Both the position numbers and the translations under genes were made by a program. A DNA stretch of 64,000 bases from Streptomyces hoynatensis (lineage in GTDB: Bacteria > Actinomycetota > Actinomycetes > Streptomycetales > Streptomycetaceae), in contig NZ_RBAL01000013.1 of assembly GCF_003626535.1 (NCBI RefSeq), positions 124,001 through 188,000 of the forward strand. The letters are read 5' to 3'. Position 1 is the first letter of the stretch, and every line of letters starts with the position of its first letter. Positions 43,033 through 50,533 of this stretch are shown one piece after another. The notes beneath the pieces were generated by a model, which saw only the letters and a program-made list of their open reading frames with translations, was not told the DNA's origin and ran no database searches.

Positions 43033-44379
43033 TCACTCGATGGTGGGGCTTTGGGCAGAGGAGGCCCCGCCCGGCGCGCCGGGACCCGCGGCAGGGTCCG
43101 GCGCGGGACCTGCCGCGGCACCCGCGGCGGCGGCCGCGATGTCGGTGCGGTGGTGCGAGCCGGCCAGGCCGATCCGGCCGACGGCGCGGTAGGCCCGCGA
43201 CCTGGCCTCGGCCAGGTCGGCCCCGGTGGCGGTGACCGAGAGCACGCGCCCCCCGGCGCTCACCACGCGGCCCTCCTCGTCCAGGCGCGTGCCGGCGTGC
43301 AGGACGTAGGCGCCCGGGCCCTCGGCCGGCCCGGCCGGCCCGGCCAACTCGTCGAGCCCCTCGATCGGATCGCCGGTGCGCGGGGAGCGCGGATACCCCT
43401 CGGCGGCGATCACCACGGTGACCGCGGCCTCCTCACTCCAGCGCAGCGGGGGCAGGTCGGCCAGCGTGCCGGTGGCGGCGGCGTGCAGCACGCCGCCCAG
43501 CGGGGTGCGCAGCCTGGCCAGCACGACCTGGGTCTCCGGGTCGCCGAACCTGGCGTTGAACTCCACGACGCGCACCCCGCGGGAGGTGAGGGCGAGCCCG
43601 GCGTACAGCAGCCCGGAGAAGGGGGTGCCGCGCCTGCGCATCTCGGCGATCGTCGGCCGCAGCACGGTGTCGAGGACCTCGTCGGCCAGCTTCGGGTCGG
43701 CCCAGGGCAGCGGCGAGTAGGCGCCCATGCCACCGGTGTTGGGGCCCCGGTCGCCGTCGAGGGCCCGCTTGAAGTCCTGGGCGGGCTGGAGCGGCAGGAC
43801 CGTCTCCCCGTCGGTGACCGCGAACAGCGAGACCTCGGGGCCGTCGAGGTACTCCTCGATCACGACCCGGCCGCAGGCGCGCGCGTGCGCGCGGGCCTCG
43901 GCGAGGTCCTCGGTCACCACCACGCCCTTGCCCGCGGCGAGGCCGTCGTCCTTCACCACGTAGGGCGGGCTGAAGGCGTCGAGCGCGGCGTCGGCCTCCT
44001 CGGGGGTGGCGCAGAGATAGGAGCGGGCGGTGGGCACGCCGGCGGCCGCCATCACCTCCTTGGCGAAGCCCTTGCTGCCCTCGAGGCGGGCCGCCGCGGC
44101 CGAGGGCCCGAAGACCGGAATCCCGGCCTCGCGCACGGCGTCGGCGACCCCGGCGACCAGCGGCGCCTCGGGGCCGACGACGACCAGGCCGGCGCCGAGC
44201 CGGGTGGCGAGGCCGGCCACGGCCGCGCCGTCGAGCTGGTCCACCTCGTGGCGGGTCGCGAGCGCGGCGATCCCGGCGTTGCCCGGCGCGCAGTGCAGCT
44301 CGGTGACGGCCGGGTCGCGGGACAGGGCGTGGCACAGGGCGTGTTCGCGGGCGCCGCCGCCGATGACAAGGAACCTCAC
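43033..44379 (-). CDS. purD: Phosphoribosylamine-glycine ligase
   Basis: A 448-residue ATP-grasp enzyme. It starts [18 protein letters not shown] and has the motifs [25 protein letters not shown] and RFGDPETQV. It makes GAR from phosphoribosylamine and glycine. The last 30 residues are an Ala/Gly/Pro tail beyond the usual end. The GTG 44379 start follows a TAGGCT -10 box by six bases, so the transcript is likely leaderless. Confidence 0.96.
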   Translation of the reverse strand: MRFLVIGGGAREHALCHALSRDPAVTELHCAPGNAGIAALATRHEVDQLDGAAVAGLATRLGAGLVVVGPEAPLVAGVADAVREAGIPVFGPSAAAARLEGSKGFAKEVMAAAGVPTARSYLCATPEEADAALDAFSPPYVVKDDGLAAGKGVVVTEDLAEARAHARACGRVVIEEYLDGPEVSLFAVTDGETVLPLQPAQDFKRALDGDRGPNTGGMGAYSPLPWADPKLADEVLDTVLRPTIAEMRRRGTPFSGLLYAGLALTSRGVRVVEFNARFGDPETQVVLARLRTPLGGVLHAAATGTLADLPPLRWSEEAAVTVVIAAEGYPRSPRTGDPIEGLDELAGPAGPAEGPGAYVLHAGTRLDEEGRVVSAGGRVLSVTATGADLAEARSRAYRAVGRIGLAGSHHRTDIAAAAAGAAAGPAPDPAAGPGAPGGASSAQSPTIE

Positions 44380-44385
44380 AGGGGC

Positions 44386-44391
44386 AGCCTA
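44386..44391 (-). promoter_or_regulatory. -10 box of leaderless purD promoter
   Basis: TAGGCT on the minus strand lies six bases before the purD GTG, which places the start point at the first codon. Confidence 0.55.
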
Positions 44392-44583
44392 ACGGCGGCA
44401 TTCCGCCCCCCACTCTTTCGGGTGAGGCCGGTGGGTGCCGGAGAGCTGACGGGCCGGAGTTTCCGGCTGGTTTGCCGTAAAAGCGATGATCTGCCCGGTG
44501 TTGTCTCCCCGTCGCGGCCGTTACAAAGGGTAGTCAGCTTCCGCCCGTTCGCCGGGCGGGCGAGTTTCGTGGGGAGCGCGAGG

Positions 44584-45276
44584 GTGAGCAGCCAGCCGGA
44601 GAAGCAGATGGCGGACGGGACGCACCTGCCGCCAGGGGCCTGGGCGGAGCCGGGCGACCGGCTCGGCGAGCTGTACGCCAGGGCGGAGGCCGAGGCGCTG
44701 CGCAGCGTGGCCTGGTACCTCTCCGTCCGGCGGCGCAAGCGGCGCGCGGCGCGGGCGCTGCGGCTGGGCACGGTGCTCGGCGCGGCGCTCGGGGTGGCGC
44801 TGCCGCTGTTCGGCCTCGGCAGGCCGGGCCACCTGGCGCTGCTCGGCGCCGCCGCCTGCCTCGGCTGCGACCGCTACCTCGGGGTCACCTCGGGCTGGCT
44901 GCGCTCGGTCGACACCGCCCAGGCGATTCGGCGGCGGCTCGAACGGCTGCGCTACGAGTGGGCGGCGGAACTGCTCGGGCCCTGCGACGGCCTGGTGGGC
45001 GAGGCGGCCGAGCGGCGGCTCGGGGTGCTGCGCCGGTTCTCCGAGGACGTCACCGAGCTGGTGCGGGCCGAGACCGCCACGTGGATGCGGGAGTTCGGGG
45101 CGCCGGTGGGCGCGGCGCCGCCGCTCGCGGCGGCCGGGCAGGCGGCGCCGGGCGCCCGCCCCGAGCCGCAGGCCCAAGAGCCGCCCGCCCGCTTCCGCTT
45201 CCCGGGCGACCCGCACCTGCGCCCCAGCATGCCGCGGCAGCGCCCGCCCGAGTCCGGCCCGGGCGGGCAGACCTGA
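44584..45276 (+). CDS. SLATT-like two-TM protein
   Basis: A 230-residue protein. A basic helix (LYARAEAEALRSVAWYLSVRR) precedes two TM segments at about 58-100 (LGTVLGAALGVALPLFGLG and HLALLGAAACLGCDRYLG), then a conserved amphipathic helix (GWLRSVDTAQAIRRRLERL) and a Pro-rich tail. This arrangement fits the SLATT (SMODS/SLOG-associating 2TM effector) group, which in other settings forms membrane effectors of nucleotide-signal defence systems. There is no SMODS or SLOG gene beside it, and streptomycetes have it next to purD. GTG 44584 has GGGGAG upstream. Confidence 0.68.
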   Translation: MSSQPEKQMADGTHLPPGAWAEPGDRLGELYARAEAEALRSVAWYLSVRRRKRRAARALRLGTVLGAALGVALPLFGLGRPGHLALLGAAACLGCDRYLGVTSGWLRSVDTAQAIRRRLERLRYEWAAELLGPCDGLVGEAAERRLGVLRRFSEDVTELVRAETATWMREFGAPVGAAPPLAAAGQAAPGARPEPQAQEPPARFRFPGDPHLRPSMPRQRPPESGPGGQT

Positions 45277-45334
45277 GGACGGGCCACGGCCTCGGCGGCC
45301 GTGGGCGGAGCGCCTGGGCTTCCCGGGGCCGCGA

Positions 45335-45340
45335 TTAGAG
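45335..45340 (+). promoter_or_regulatory. -10 box of leaderless DUF1330 gene
   Basis: TAGAGT ends eight bases before ATG 45349 and no ribosome site is present. Confidence 0.5.
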
Positions 45341-45348
45341 TCCTGCCC

Positions 45349-45639
45349 ATGACCGCTTATCTGATCGCGAACGTGCGGCTGACGGGCGACGCCGGGGAAC
45401 TGGCCGAGTACCGGTCGAAGGTGGCCGCGACTCTCGAACCGTACGGCGGCAGGTACCTCGCCCGCAGCAGCGAGGCCGAGGTCGTGGAGGGCGACTGGGA
45501 ACCCGGGCAGGTGGTGCTGGTGGAGTTCCCCGACGCCGCCGCCGCGAAGGCCTGGAACGAGTCGGCGGAGTACCGGGCCATCGCCCCGCTGCGCGCCCGG
45601 AACACGGAGAGCACGCGGCTCATCGTCCCCGGCCTGTGA
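45349..45639 (+). CDS. DUF1330 family protein
   Basis: A 96-residue ferredoxin-like (dimeric alpha-beta barrel) protein. It starts MTAYLIANVRLTGDAGELAEY, contains YGGRYLARSSEAEVVEGDW and ends with the typical ARNTESTRLIVPGL. The family resembles small monooxygenase-like dimers but has no established reaction. It lacks a Shine-Dalgarno site and follows a TAGAGT -10 box, so it is probably translated leaderless. Confidence 0.92.
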   Translation: MTAYLIANVRLTGDAGELAEYRSKVAATLEPYGGRYLARSSEAEVVEGDWEPGQVVLVEFPDAAAAKAWNESAEYRAIAPLRARNTESTRLIVPGL

Positions 45640-45708
45640 GCCGGGGGCGCCCACGCGGCGGGCCCGGGCGGCGGCGGGAGGCGCCCGCCGCCGGGCCGTG
45701 GCGGGCGC

Positions 45709-46359
45709 TCAGCTGAAGACGATCATCGAGCCCTGGGCGAGGCTGCGGGTGGCCGCGGCGTGCAGCCCGAGCCAGACGTGCCGCTCCCGGGCGAACGGGC
45801 CGTCCTCGGCGCGCGGCCCCGCGGCCGGCTCCTCCAGCCGGGTCGGCCGCTCGGGAGGGGCGGGCGCGGGCGGCGGGTTGAACGGGTCGATGCCCAGGAC
45901 GGGCGCCACCGCCTCCAGTTCCCGCAGCAGGCCCTGGCTCGAACCCAGCGGGCCGCCGCCGGCCAGCAGCGCGTCGTTGACCAGCGGGTGCGGGAAGTCC
46001 ACCGGCACATACGCCCCCGCGTGGTCGAAGTGCCAGACGAGATGGGCCTGCTGGGCCGCGGTCTCGAACATCTCCAGCAGCTGCTGGTAGTCGCCGTCGA
46101 GCCGCTCGGCCGGGGTGACGGGCAGCCCGCTGAGCTGCAGCAGGTAGGCGCGGCGCAGCAGGTGCAGGGCCGCGTAGTCGAAGCCGGCGACGGGGGCGAC
46201 CGTCCCCGACATGCCCGCCACGTAGCCGAACACCGGCACGGGCGGCAGCCCGGCCTCGGCCAGGGCCCGGTCGTACTCGGCGAGTTCCTCCGCGAAGGGG
46301 TTGTCGGGGCTGTGGCACAGCACGTCGACGAGGGGGACCAGCCACAGGTCACAGGCCAC
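45709..46359 (-). CDS. Conserved hypothetical protein
   Basis: A 216-residue soluble protein that I do not recognise. It begins ACDLWLVPLVDVLCHSPDN after GTG 46359 and contains FGYVAGMSGTVAPVAGFDYAAL and LVWHFDHAGAYVPVDFPHPL. The pattern of His and Asp residues near VWHFDHAG could bind a metal, but no family motif is clear. The C-terminus is helical with a Pro-rich linker. A GC-rich imperfect hairpin at about 45655-45700 probably terminates it and the convergent DUF1330 gene. It lies downstream of a GntR regulator on the same strand. Confidence 0.7.
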   Translation of the reverse strand: MACDLWLVPLVDVLCHSPDNPFAEELAEYDRALAEAGLPPVPVFGYVAGMSGTVAPVAGFDYAALHLLRRAYLLQLSGLPVTPAERLDGDYQQLLEMFETAAQQAHLVWHFDHAGAYVPVDFPHPLVNDALLAGGGPLGSSQGLLRELEAVAPVLGIDPFNPPPAPAPPERPTRLEEPAAGPRAEDGPFARERHVWLGLHAAATRSLAQGSMIVFS

Positions 46360-46475
46360 GGAGGGGCTCACTCTCGAAATCCGGCGGGCGCGGGACGGGC
46401 GCGGCGCGGGCCGCGCCAGCTCAGGGTACGGGGCGCGCGGGCAACGGCCCTGCAGGCGGTGGCGAGTTCGGCCGC

Positions 46476-47135
46476 TCAGGCGGTGGCGAGTTCGGCCGCC
46501 ATGGCGAGGGCGTGCTCGCGGTGGTCGCGCAGCAGGCGCCTGGTCTCGGCGCAGTCCACCCGCTCGACGGCGTCGCTGAGTTCGAGGTGGGCCGCCCAGA
46601 GGCGGCCGGCGAGGCGCCGCTCGCGGCGCAGGTAGGGAACGGTGAAGGCCCAGCAGCGCACGCGGAGTCTGTCGAGGAACTCCCCGATGTGCGGGTTGCC
46701 GAGCAGGGCGTCCAGCTCGCGCCAGAAGCGCAGGTCGTAGGCGATGAAGATGTCGAGGTCGCCGGCGAGCGCGGCCTGCCGCGCGGCCACGGCGCGGCGG
46801 CGAATGGAGGTGAACGCCTCCGGGCCGCCCTCGCGGGGGCTTAACGCCGGTCTGTGGGCGAGTATCCCGTCGCTGACCAGGGTCTGCGCCTCGATCATGT
46901 GCTGGAAGTCGGCGAGCGAGAAGCGCTTGATGCGAAAGCCCCGGTGCTGCTCCACCTCCAGCAGCCCCTGCGCGGACAGGTCGACGAGCGCCTCGCGCAC
47001 CGGGGTGGCGGAGACGCCGTACTGCTCGGCTATCTCCCGGACGGTGAACTCCCCGCCGGGGCCGAGCCTTCCGGCCAGGATCTCCTCCCGCAAGGCGTCG
47101 GCGAGCTGCTCTCGCAGCGTGCTGCGTCGAATCAC
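46476..47135 (-). CDS. GntR-family transcriptional regulator (FadR-type)
   Basis: A 219-residue regulator. The N-terminal winged helix reads FTVREIAEQYGVSATPVREALVDLSAQ, and the rest is an all-helical FCD-like ligand domain with candidate metal ligands (DLRFWRELDALLGNPHI). GTG 47135 follows a TAGTCT -10 box by eight bases with no ribosome site, pointing to leaderless translation. It is divergent from a MarR gene and lies upstream of the hypothetical gene at 45709-46359, its possible target. Confidence 0.87.
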   Translation of the reverse strand: MIRRSTLREQLADALREEILAGRLGPGGEFTVREIAEQYGVSATPVREALVDLSAQGLLEVEQHRGFRIKRFSLADFQHMIEAQTLVSDGILAHRPALSPREGGPEAFTSIRRRAVAARQAALAGDLDIFIAYDLRFWRELDALLGNPHIGEFLDRLRVRCWAFTVPYLRRERRLAGRLWAAHLELSDAVERVDCAETRRLLRDHREHALAMAAELATA

Positions 47136-47143
47136 GGCAGTCC

Positions 47144-47182
47144 AGACTACAGACGCCCCGGGCATATGACAGGATGTTGTCA
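47144..47182. promoter_or_regulatory. GntR leaderless -10 box and adjacent palindrome
   Basis: Minus-strand TAGTCT is at 47144-47149. The palindrome TGACA-N6-TGTCA lies at 47167-47182 upstream of it and overlaps the first codons of the divergent MarR gene; it is a candidate operator. Confidence 0.5.
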
Positions 47183-47876
47183 ACGGGCGAGGGTGGCGCG
47201 CCTCCCGGACCCGAGGGCCCGTGCGGCGGACACGGGCGCGAGGCACGCGAGGAGCGCGGAACAGGTGGGAGGCGCGGCGGGCGCGGGGCGCGCGGCGGGA
47301 AGCGCGGGCGCGGGCGGCAACACAGGCGCGGGCGGAAGCGCGGGCGCGGGCGGGGAGGCCGGCGCGGGCGCGGGCGCGGCCGGGAGCGCGGAGGCACGGC
47401 AGTTGCTCGCCGCCTACGCGCGCGCCGTGCGGCGGCTGGACGGCCGGTTCCAGGCCGCCGCCGAGCGGCTGGCCCGGCCGGCCGGGCTCACCGCCGCCTG
47501 GTGGCAGGTGCTCGACGCGGTGCGCGACCGGCCGCGTCCGGTGGCGGAGATCGCCCGCGCCACCGGGGTCACCCGGCAGAGCGTGCAGCGCGTCGCCGAC
47601 CTGCTGGCCGCCCGCGGGCTCGCCGACTTCAGGACCAATCCGGCGCACCGGCGCGCGAAGCTGCTGGCGCCCACCGCCGAGGGCCGGGCCGCCCTGGCCG
47701 CCGCCGAGCCGGAACGGGCCGCGTTCGCCGCCGCGTTCGCCGCGGAACTCGCCACGGCGCTGGGCGGGGAGCGCGAGCCGGCCGCCACGCTGCGTGCGCT
47801 CGCCCGGCTCGCGCATGCGCTGGACCGGCTCGGGGAGGCCGGCGCGGGCACCCCGCGGAAGGACACCGGATCGTGA
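47166..47876 (+). CDS. MarR-like winged-helix regulator with Gly/Ala-rich N-terminal tail
   Basis: The last 155 residues form a MarR domain: AWWQVLDAVRDRPRPVAEIARATG, then VTRQSVQRVADLLAARGLADF, then the wing and a dimerisation helix. Before it lies a low-complexity stretch of about 75 residues with repeats of GAGGSAGAGG. The start is uncertain: ATG 47166, GTG 47193, or a later codon that would leave out the repeats. No ribosome site settles it. The target is unknown; the divergent GntR gene is one option. Confidence 0.7.
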   Translation: MTGCCQRARVARLPDPRARAADTGARHARSAEQVGGAAGAGRAAGSAGAGGNTGAGGSAGAGGEAGAGAGAAGSAEARQLLAAYARAVRRLDGRFQAAAERLARPAGLTAAWWQVLDAVRDRPRPVAEIARATGVTRQSVQRVADLLAARGLADFRTNPAHRRAKLLAPTAEGRAALAAAEPERAAFAAAFAAELATALGGEREPAATLRALARLAHALDRLGEAGAGTPRKDTGS

Positions 47877-48241
47877 CCGCGAGGCCGCCGGGAAACTGAT
47901 CGTTCCCCGCCCCCGGCCGGGCCGTTGGGCTTATCCTCGTGCCGGGCGGCCGGGCCGCGCCGGGGCCACATCCGGAGATTCCCGGGAGAAAGCCGTGGAA
48001 AGGCTTGGGGAAGAGGGCGCCGACGCAGCGCGGAAGGCCTCCCCGGCCCGTGGAAGGGGGCGTGCGAGGCGGAGGGCCGGGCCGCGGCTCACGCCGGCCG
48101 GTTGCCCGCGCAAGCCCGCAGGCCCCGGGCCGCGGGGAGCCCGACGTCACGCACCGTATCGAACCCACAGGGCCGCCGAGGGGGCCGCGCAACTATCCTC
48201 GGTGACGCAACCAACGTACGTATCGGGGGAGTCTGCTCCAC
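47877..48241. other. Spacer before the kinase array
   Basis: No gene is supported in these 365 bases. It ends with GGGGGAG as ribosome site for the first kinase, preceded by the small palindrome AACGTACGTA at about 48213-48222. Open frames on the minus strand through here are antisense shadows of the kinases. Confidence 0.55.
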
Positions 48242-50269
48242 ATGGATCGGCTGACGCCACAGGACCCGCACCGAATCGGCCGCTACCGGCTTCTCGGGAG
48301 GCTGGGCGAGGGCGGAATGGGCCAGGTCTACCTGGCGCGCTCCGAACGTGGCCGCATGGTTGCCGTCAAGACCATCAGGTCGGCGCTGGCCCAGGAGCCC
48401 GACTTCCGGGAGCGTTTCGCCCTGGAGATCACCGCGGCCCAGCGCGTCGGCGGCCAGTGGACCGCCCCCGTGCTCGACGCGGACACCGAGGCCGCCACCC
48501 CCTGGGTGGCCACCGGCTACATCGCCGGGCCCTCGCTGCACCAGGTGGTCAGCCAGCAGTTCGGGCCGCTGCCCGAGCGGAGCGTCAGCCTGCTGGCGAA
48601 CGGGCTCGGCCACGCGCTGCGCGACATCCACGGCGCGGGGCTCGTCCACCGCGACCTCAAGCCGTCCAACGTCCTGCTGACCATCGACGGCCCGCGCGTC
48701 ATCGACTTCGGCATCGCCCGCGCCCTCGACGTCACCACCGGCGGCCTCACCCGCACCGGCGCCACCGTCGGCTCCCCCGGCTTCATGTCGCCCGAGCAGG
48801 TGCGCGGCCGGCGGCTGACGCCCGCGAGCGACATCTTCTGCCTCGGCTCGCTCCTCGCCTACGCGGCCACCGGCAGGACCCCCTTCGGCTCGCTCCAGTC
48901 CGGGGTGCACATCCTGCTGTTCCGCATAGTCGAGGAGAGCCCCGACCTCTCCGAGATACCGGAGCAGCTGCGGCACCTGATCTCCGGCTGCCTGGCCAAG
49001 GAGCCCGACCAGCGGTTCTCCCTCGACGACATCCTGAGCCTCACGGCCCCCGACGGCTCGCGCGAGCCCTGGCTGCCCGGGCCGCTGGTCGCCCAGCTGG
49101 GCCGGCACGCCGTGGAACTCCTCGACTCCGAGGACCCGCAGAGCCGCACCGACGGCCGGGCCCTCGGCGCCCCGACCCGGCTCGCCACACCCCAGGTGCC
49201 GCAGGGGCACACCGGCGCCCCGCCCACGGCCTCGGCGCAGCCCGCGACCTCGCCGCAGCCCGCCCAGCCGGCGCACCCCTCCCCGCCGCAGCCCTGGCCC
49301 GCGGCGGCGCCCACCCCGCACCCCGTGCCGGTGCCCTCCCCCTACTCGCAGCCGAACCTGTCCTACACCCCGCACTCGATGCCCTCCGTCGGCTCGATGC
49401 CGAACACCGGGGGGTTCGGCGCGCCCTACGCGACCGGGCCGCAGCCGGCGAGGCGGCGCCGGCCGCCGCTGGGCGTGGTCGCCGCCATCGGCGTGCTCGC
49501 GCTGGTCGCGGTGCTCGGGGTGGTCGTGGCGAACCAGCTCGCCGGGGGCGACGATTCCACGATCGACGAGGCGTACCTCGGCGCCTGGCAGGGGGACTAC
49601 GAGGACGGCAGCGGCGTGCTGCACAAGCTGCGTTTCGAGATCGTCCAGGGCGGCGAGGGGGACGTCGTCGGCACCGCGATGACCCTCGCCCCGCGCGAGC
49701 TGTGCCGCTTCGACATGGTGATGACCTCCTTCAGCGGGGACGACGGCCTGGAGTTCACCGAGCGGTCCGACTGGAGCGTGCCCGAGGACGCGGTGACCAG
49801 CGGCGGCTGTGGCGACGACGACCGGCCGCAGCGCCTCAAGCTGGGCGAGGACGGCCTGGACTGGAGCTACCGCGAGGAGACGTCGACCCTGCACGAGGCG
49901 CCGTCGGACGGCAACGCCGTCGTGCCCGACACCCTGATCGGCGACTGGGGCGGCGCCTGGGAGACCGACGACCACACCCAGGGCAGGAGCGACATCACCA
50001 TCTCGCAGGGCTCCTTCGGCGACTCCGTCCTGCGGTACACCGAGACCACCGACGAGACGACCTGCACCTGGGAGAACCGCCTGGTCCAGGTCAACGGGCG
50101 GGAGATCGTCCTGGGCCCGGACACCCTGGTGGAGTCCGGCGAGGGCGACGAGTGCGACGTCTACGCCGCCTTCCGTTTGTGGACGGAAGAGGACGACGAC
50201 AGCAAGATCAAGATCGTGTGGCTGAACGATCTCGACCGCGATCCGGTCGAGTTTGCCCGGAATGGCTAG
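48242..50269 (+). CDS. Transmembrane Ser/Thr protein kinase 1 of tandem array
   Basis: A 675-residue PknB-type kinase. G-loop RLGEGGMGQVYLARS, VAVK lysine at about 43, HRDLKPSN at about 136, DFG at about 155 and GSPGFMSPEQ are all intact. A Pro/Gln-rich linker (about 300-400) leads to one TM helix at about 404-430 and an outer domain of about 235 residues. That domain starts YLGAWQGDYEDG, has four ordered cysteines (ELC, GGC, TTC, DEC) and a second repeat-like half (IGDWGGAWETDD). It probably senses an extracellular cue and phosphorylates cytoplasmic targets. It is the most divergent of the four copies. Confidence 0.93.
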   Translation: MDRLTPQDPHRIGRYRLLGRLGEGGMGQVYLARSERGRMVAVKTIRSALAQEPDFRERFALEITAAQRVGGQWTAPVLDADTEAATPWVATGYIAGPSLHQVVSQQFGPLPERSVSLLANGLGHALRDIHGAGLVHRDLKPSNVLLTIDGPRVIDFGIARALDVTTGGLTRTGATVGSPGFMSPEQVRGRRLTPASDIFCLGSLLAYAATGRTPFGSLQSGVHILLFRIVEESPDLSEIPEQLRHLISGCLAKEPDQRFSLDDILSLTAPDGSREPWLPGPLVAQLGRHAVELLDSEDPQSRTDGRALGAPTRLATPQVPQGHTGAPPTASAQPATSPQPAQPAHPSPPQPWPAAAPTPHPVPVPSPYSQPNLSYTPHSMPSVGSMPNTGGFGAPYATGPQPARRRRPPLGVVAAIGVLALVAVLGVVVANQLAGGDDSTIDEAYLGAWQGDYEDGSGVLHKLRFEIVQGGEGDVVGTAMTLAPRELCRFDMVMTSFSGDDGLEFTERSDWSVPEDAVTSGGCGDDDRPQRLKLGEDGLDWSYREETSTLHEAPSDGNAVVPDTLIGDWGGAWETDDHTQGRSDITISQGSFGDSVLRYTETTDETTCTWENRLVQVNGREIVLGPDTLVESGEGDECDVYAAFRLWTEEDDDSKIKIVWLNDLDRDPVEFARNG

Positions 50270-50317
50270 CCTTCCGCGGATCACGATCGCGCACACCCGC
50301 CGAACGCGGCACAGGAC

Positions 50318-50516
50318 CGGGAACCGTTCGCCGTTCCGCTTCTGTCCTTCCTGAGCGTGCAGGGAAACGGCCCGGGAAGTCGCGTGGTCCCCGCGTCCGC
50401 CCGGAGCCCGGTCCCCGGCCGAGCGGGCGGGGGCGCGGCGAGCGGCGCGGGCCGGGAACGACGGGGGGACGACGGGGTGTGAACCACGGGGTGGATCACG
50501 GGGGAACCACGGGGTG
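50318..50516 (+). promoter_or_regulatory. Upstream region of kinase 2 with duplicated segment and short repeats
   Basis: The stretch at about 50319-50364 (GGGAACCGTTCGCC, then CTTCTGTCC and TGCAGGG) closely resembles the sequence before kinase 4 at 55102-55148. From 50456 to 50514 the unit G-A/G-A/T-C-G/C-ACGGGG recurs five times (50456, 50467, 50481, 50493, 50504), directly ahead of the GAAAGGAAG ribosome site. Confidence 0.65.
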
Positions 50517-50533
50517 AAAGGAAGTAGTTCACA

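Noticed and set aside
45640-45708. Strong simple terminator between the DUF1330 gene and 45709
   Set aside because: The G/C-rich repeat there pairs only with bulges and there is no T run; noted within the neighbouring gene entry only.
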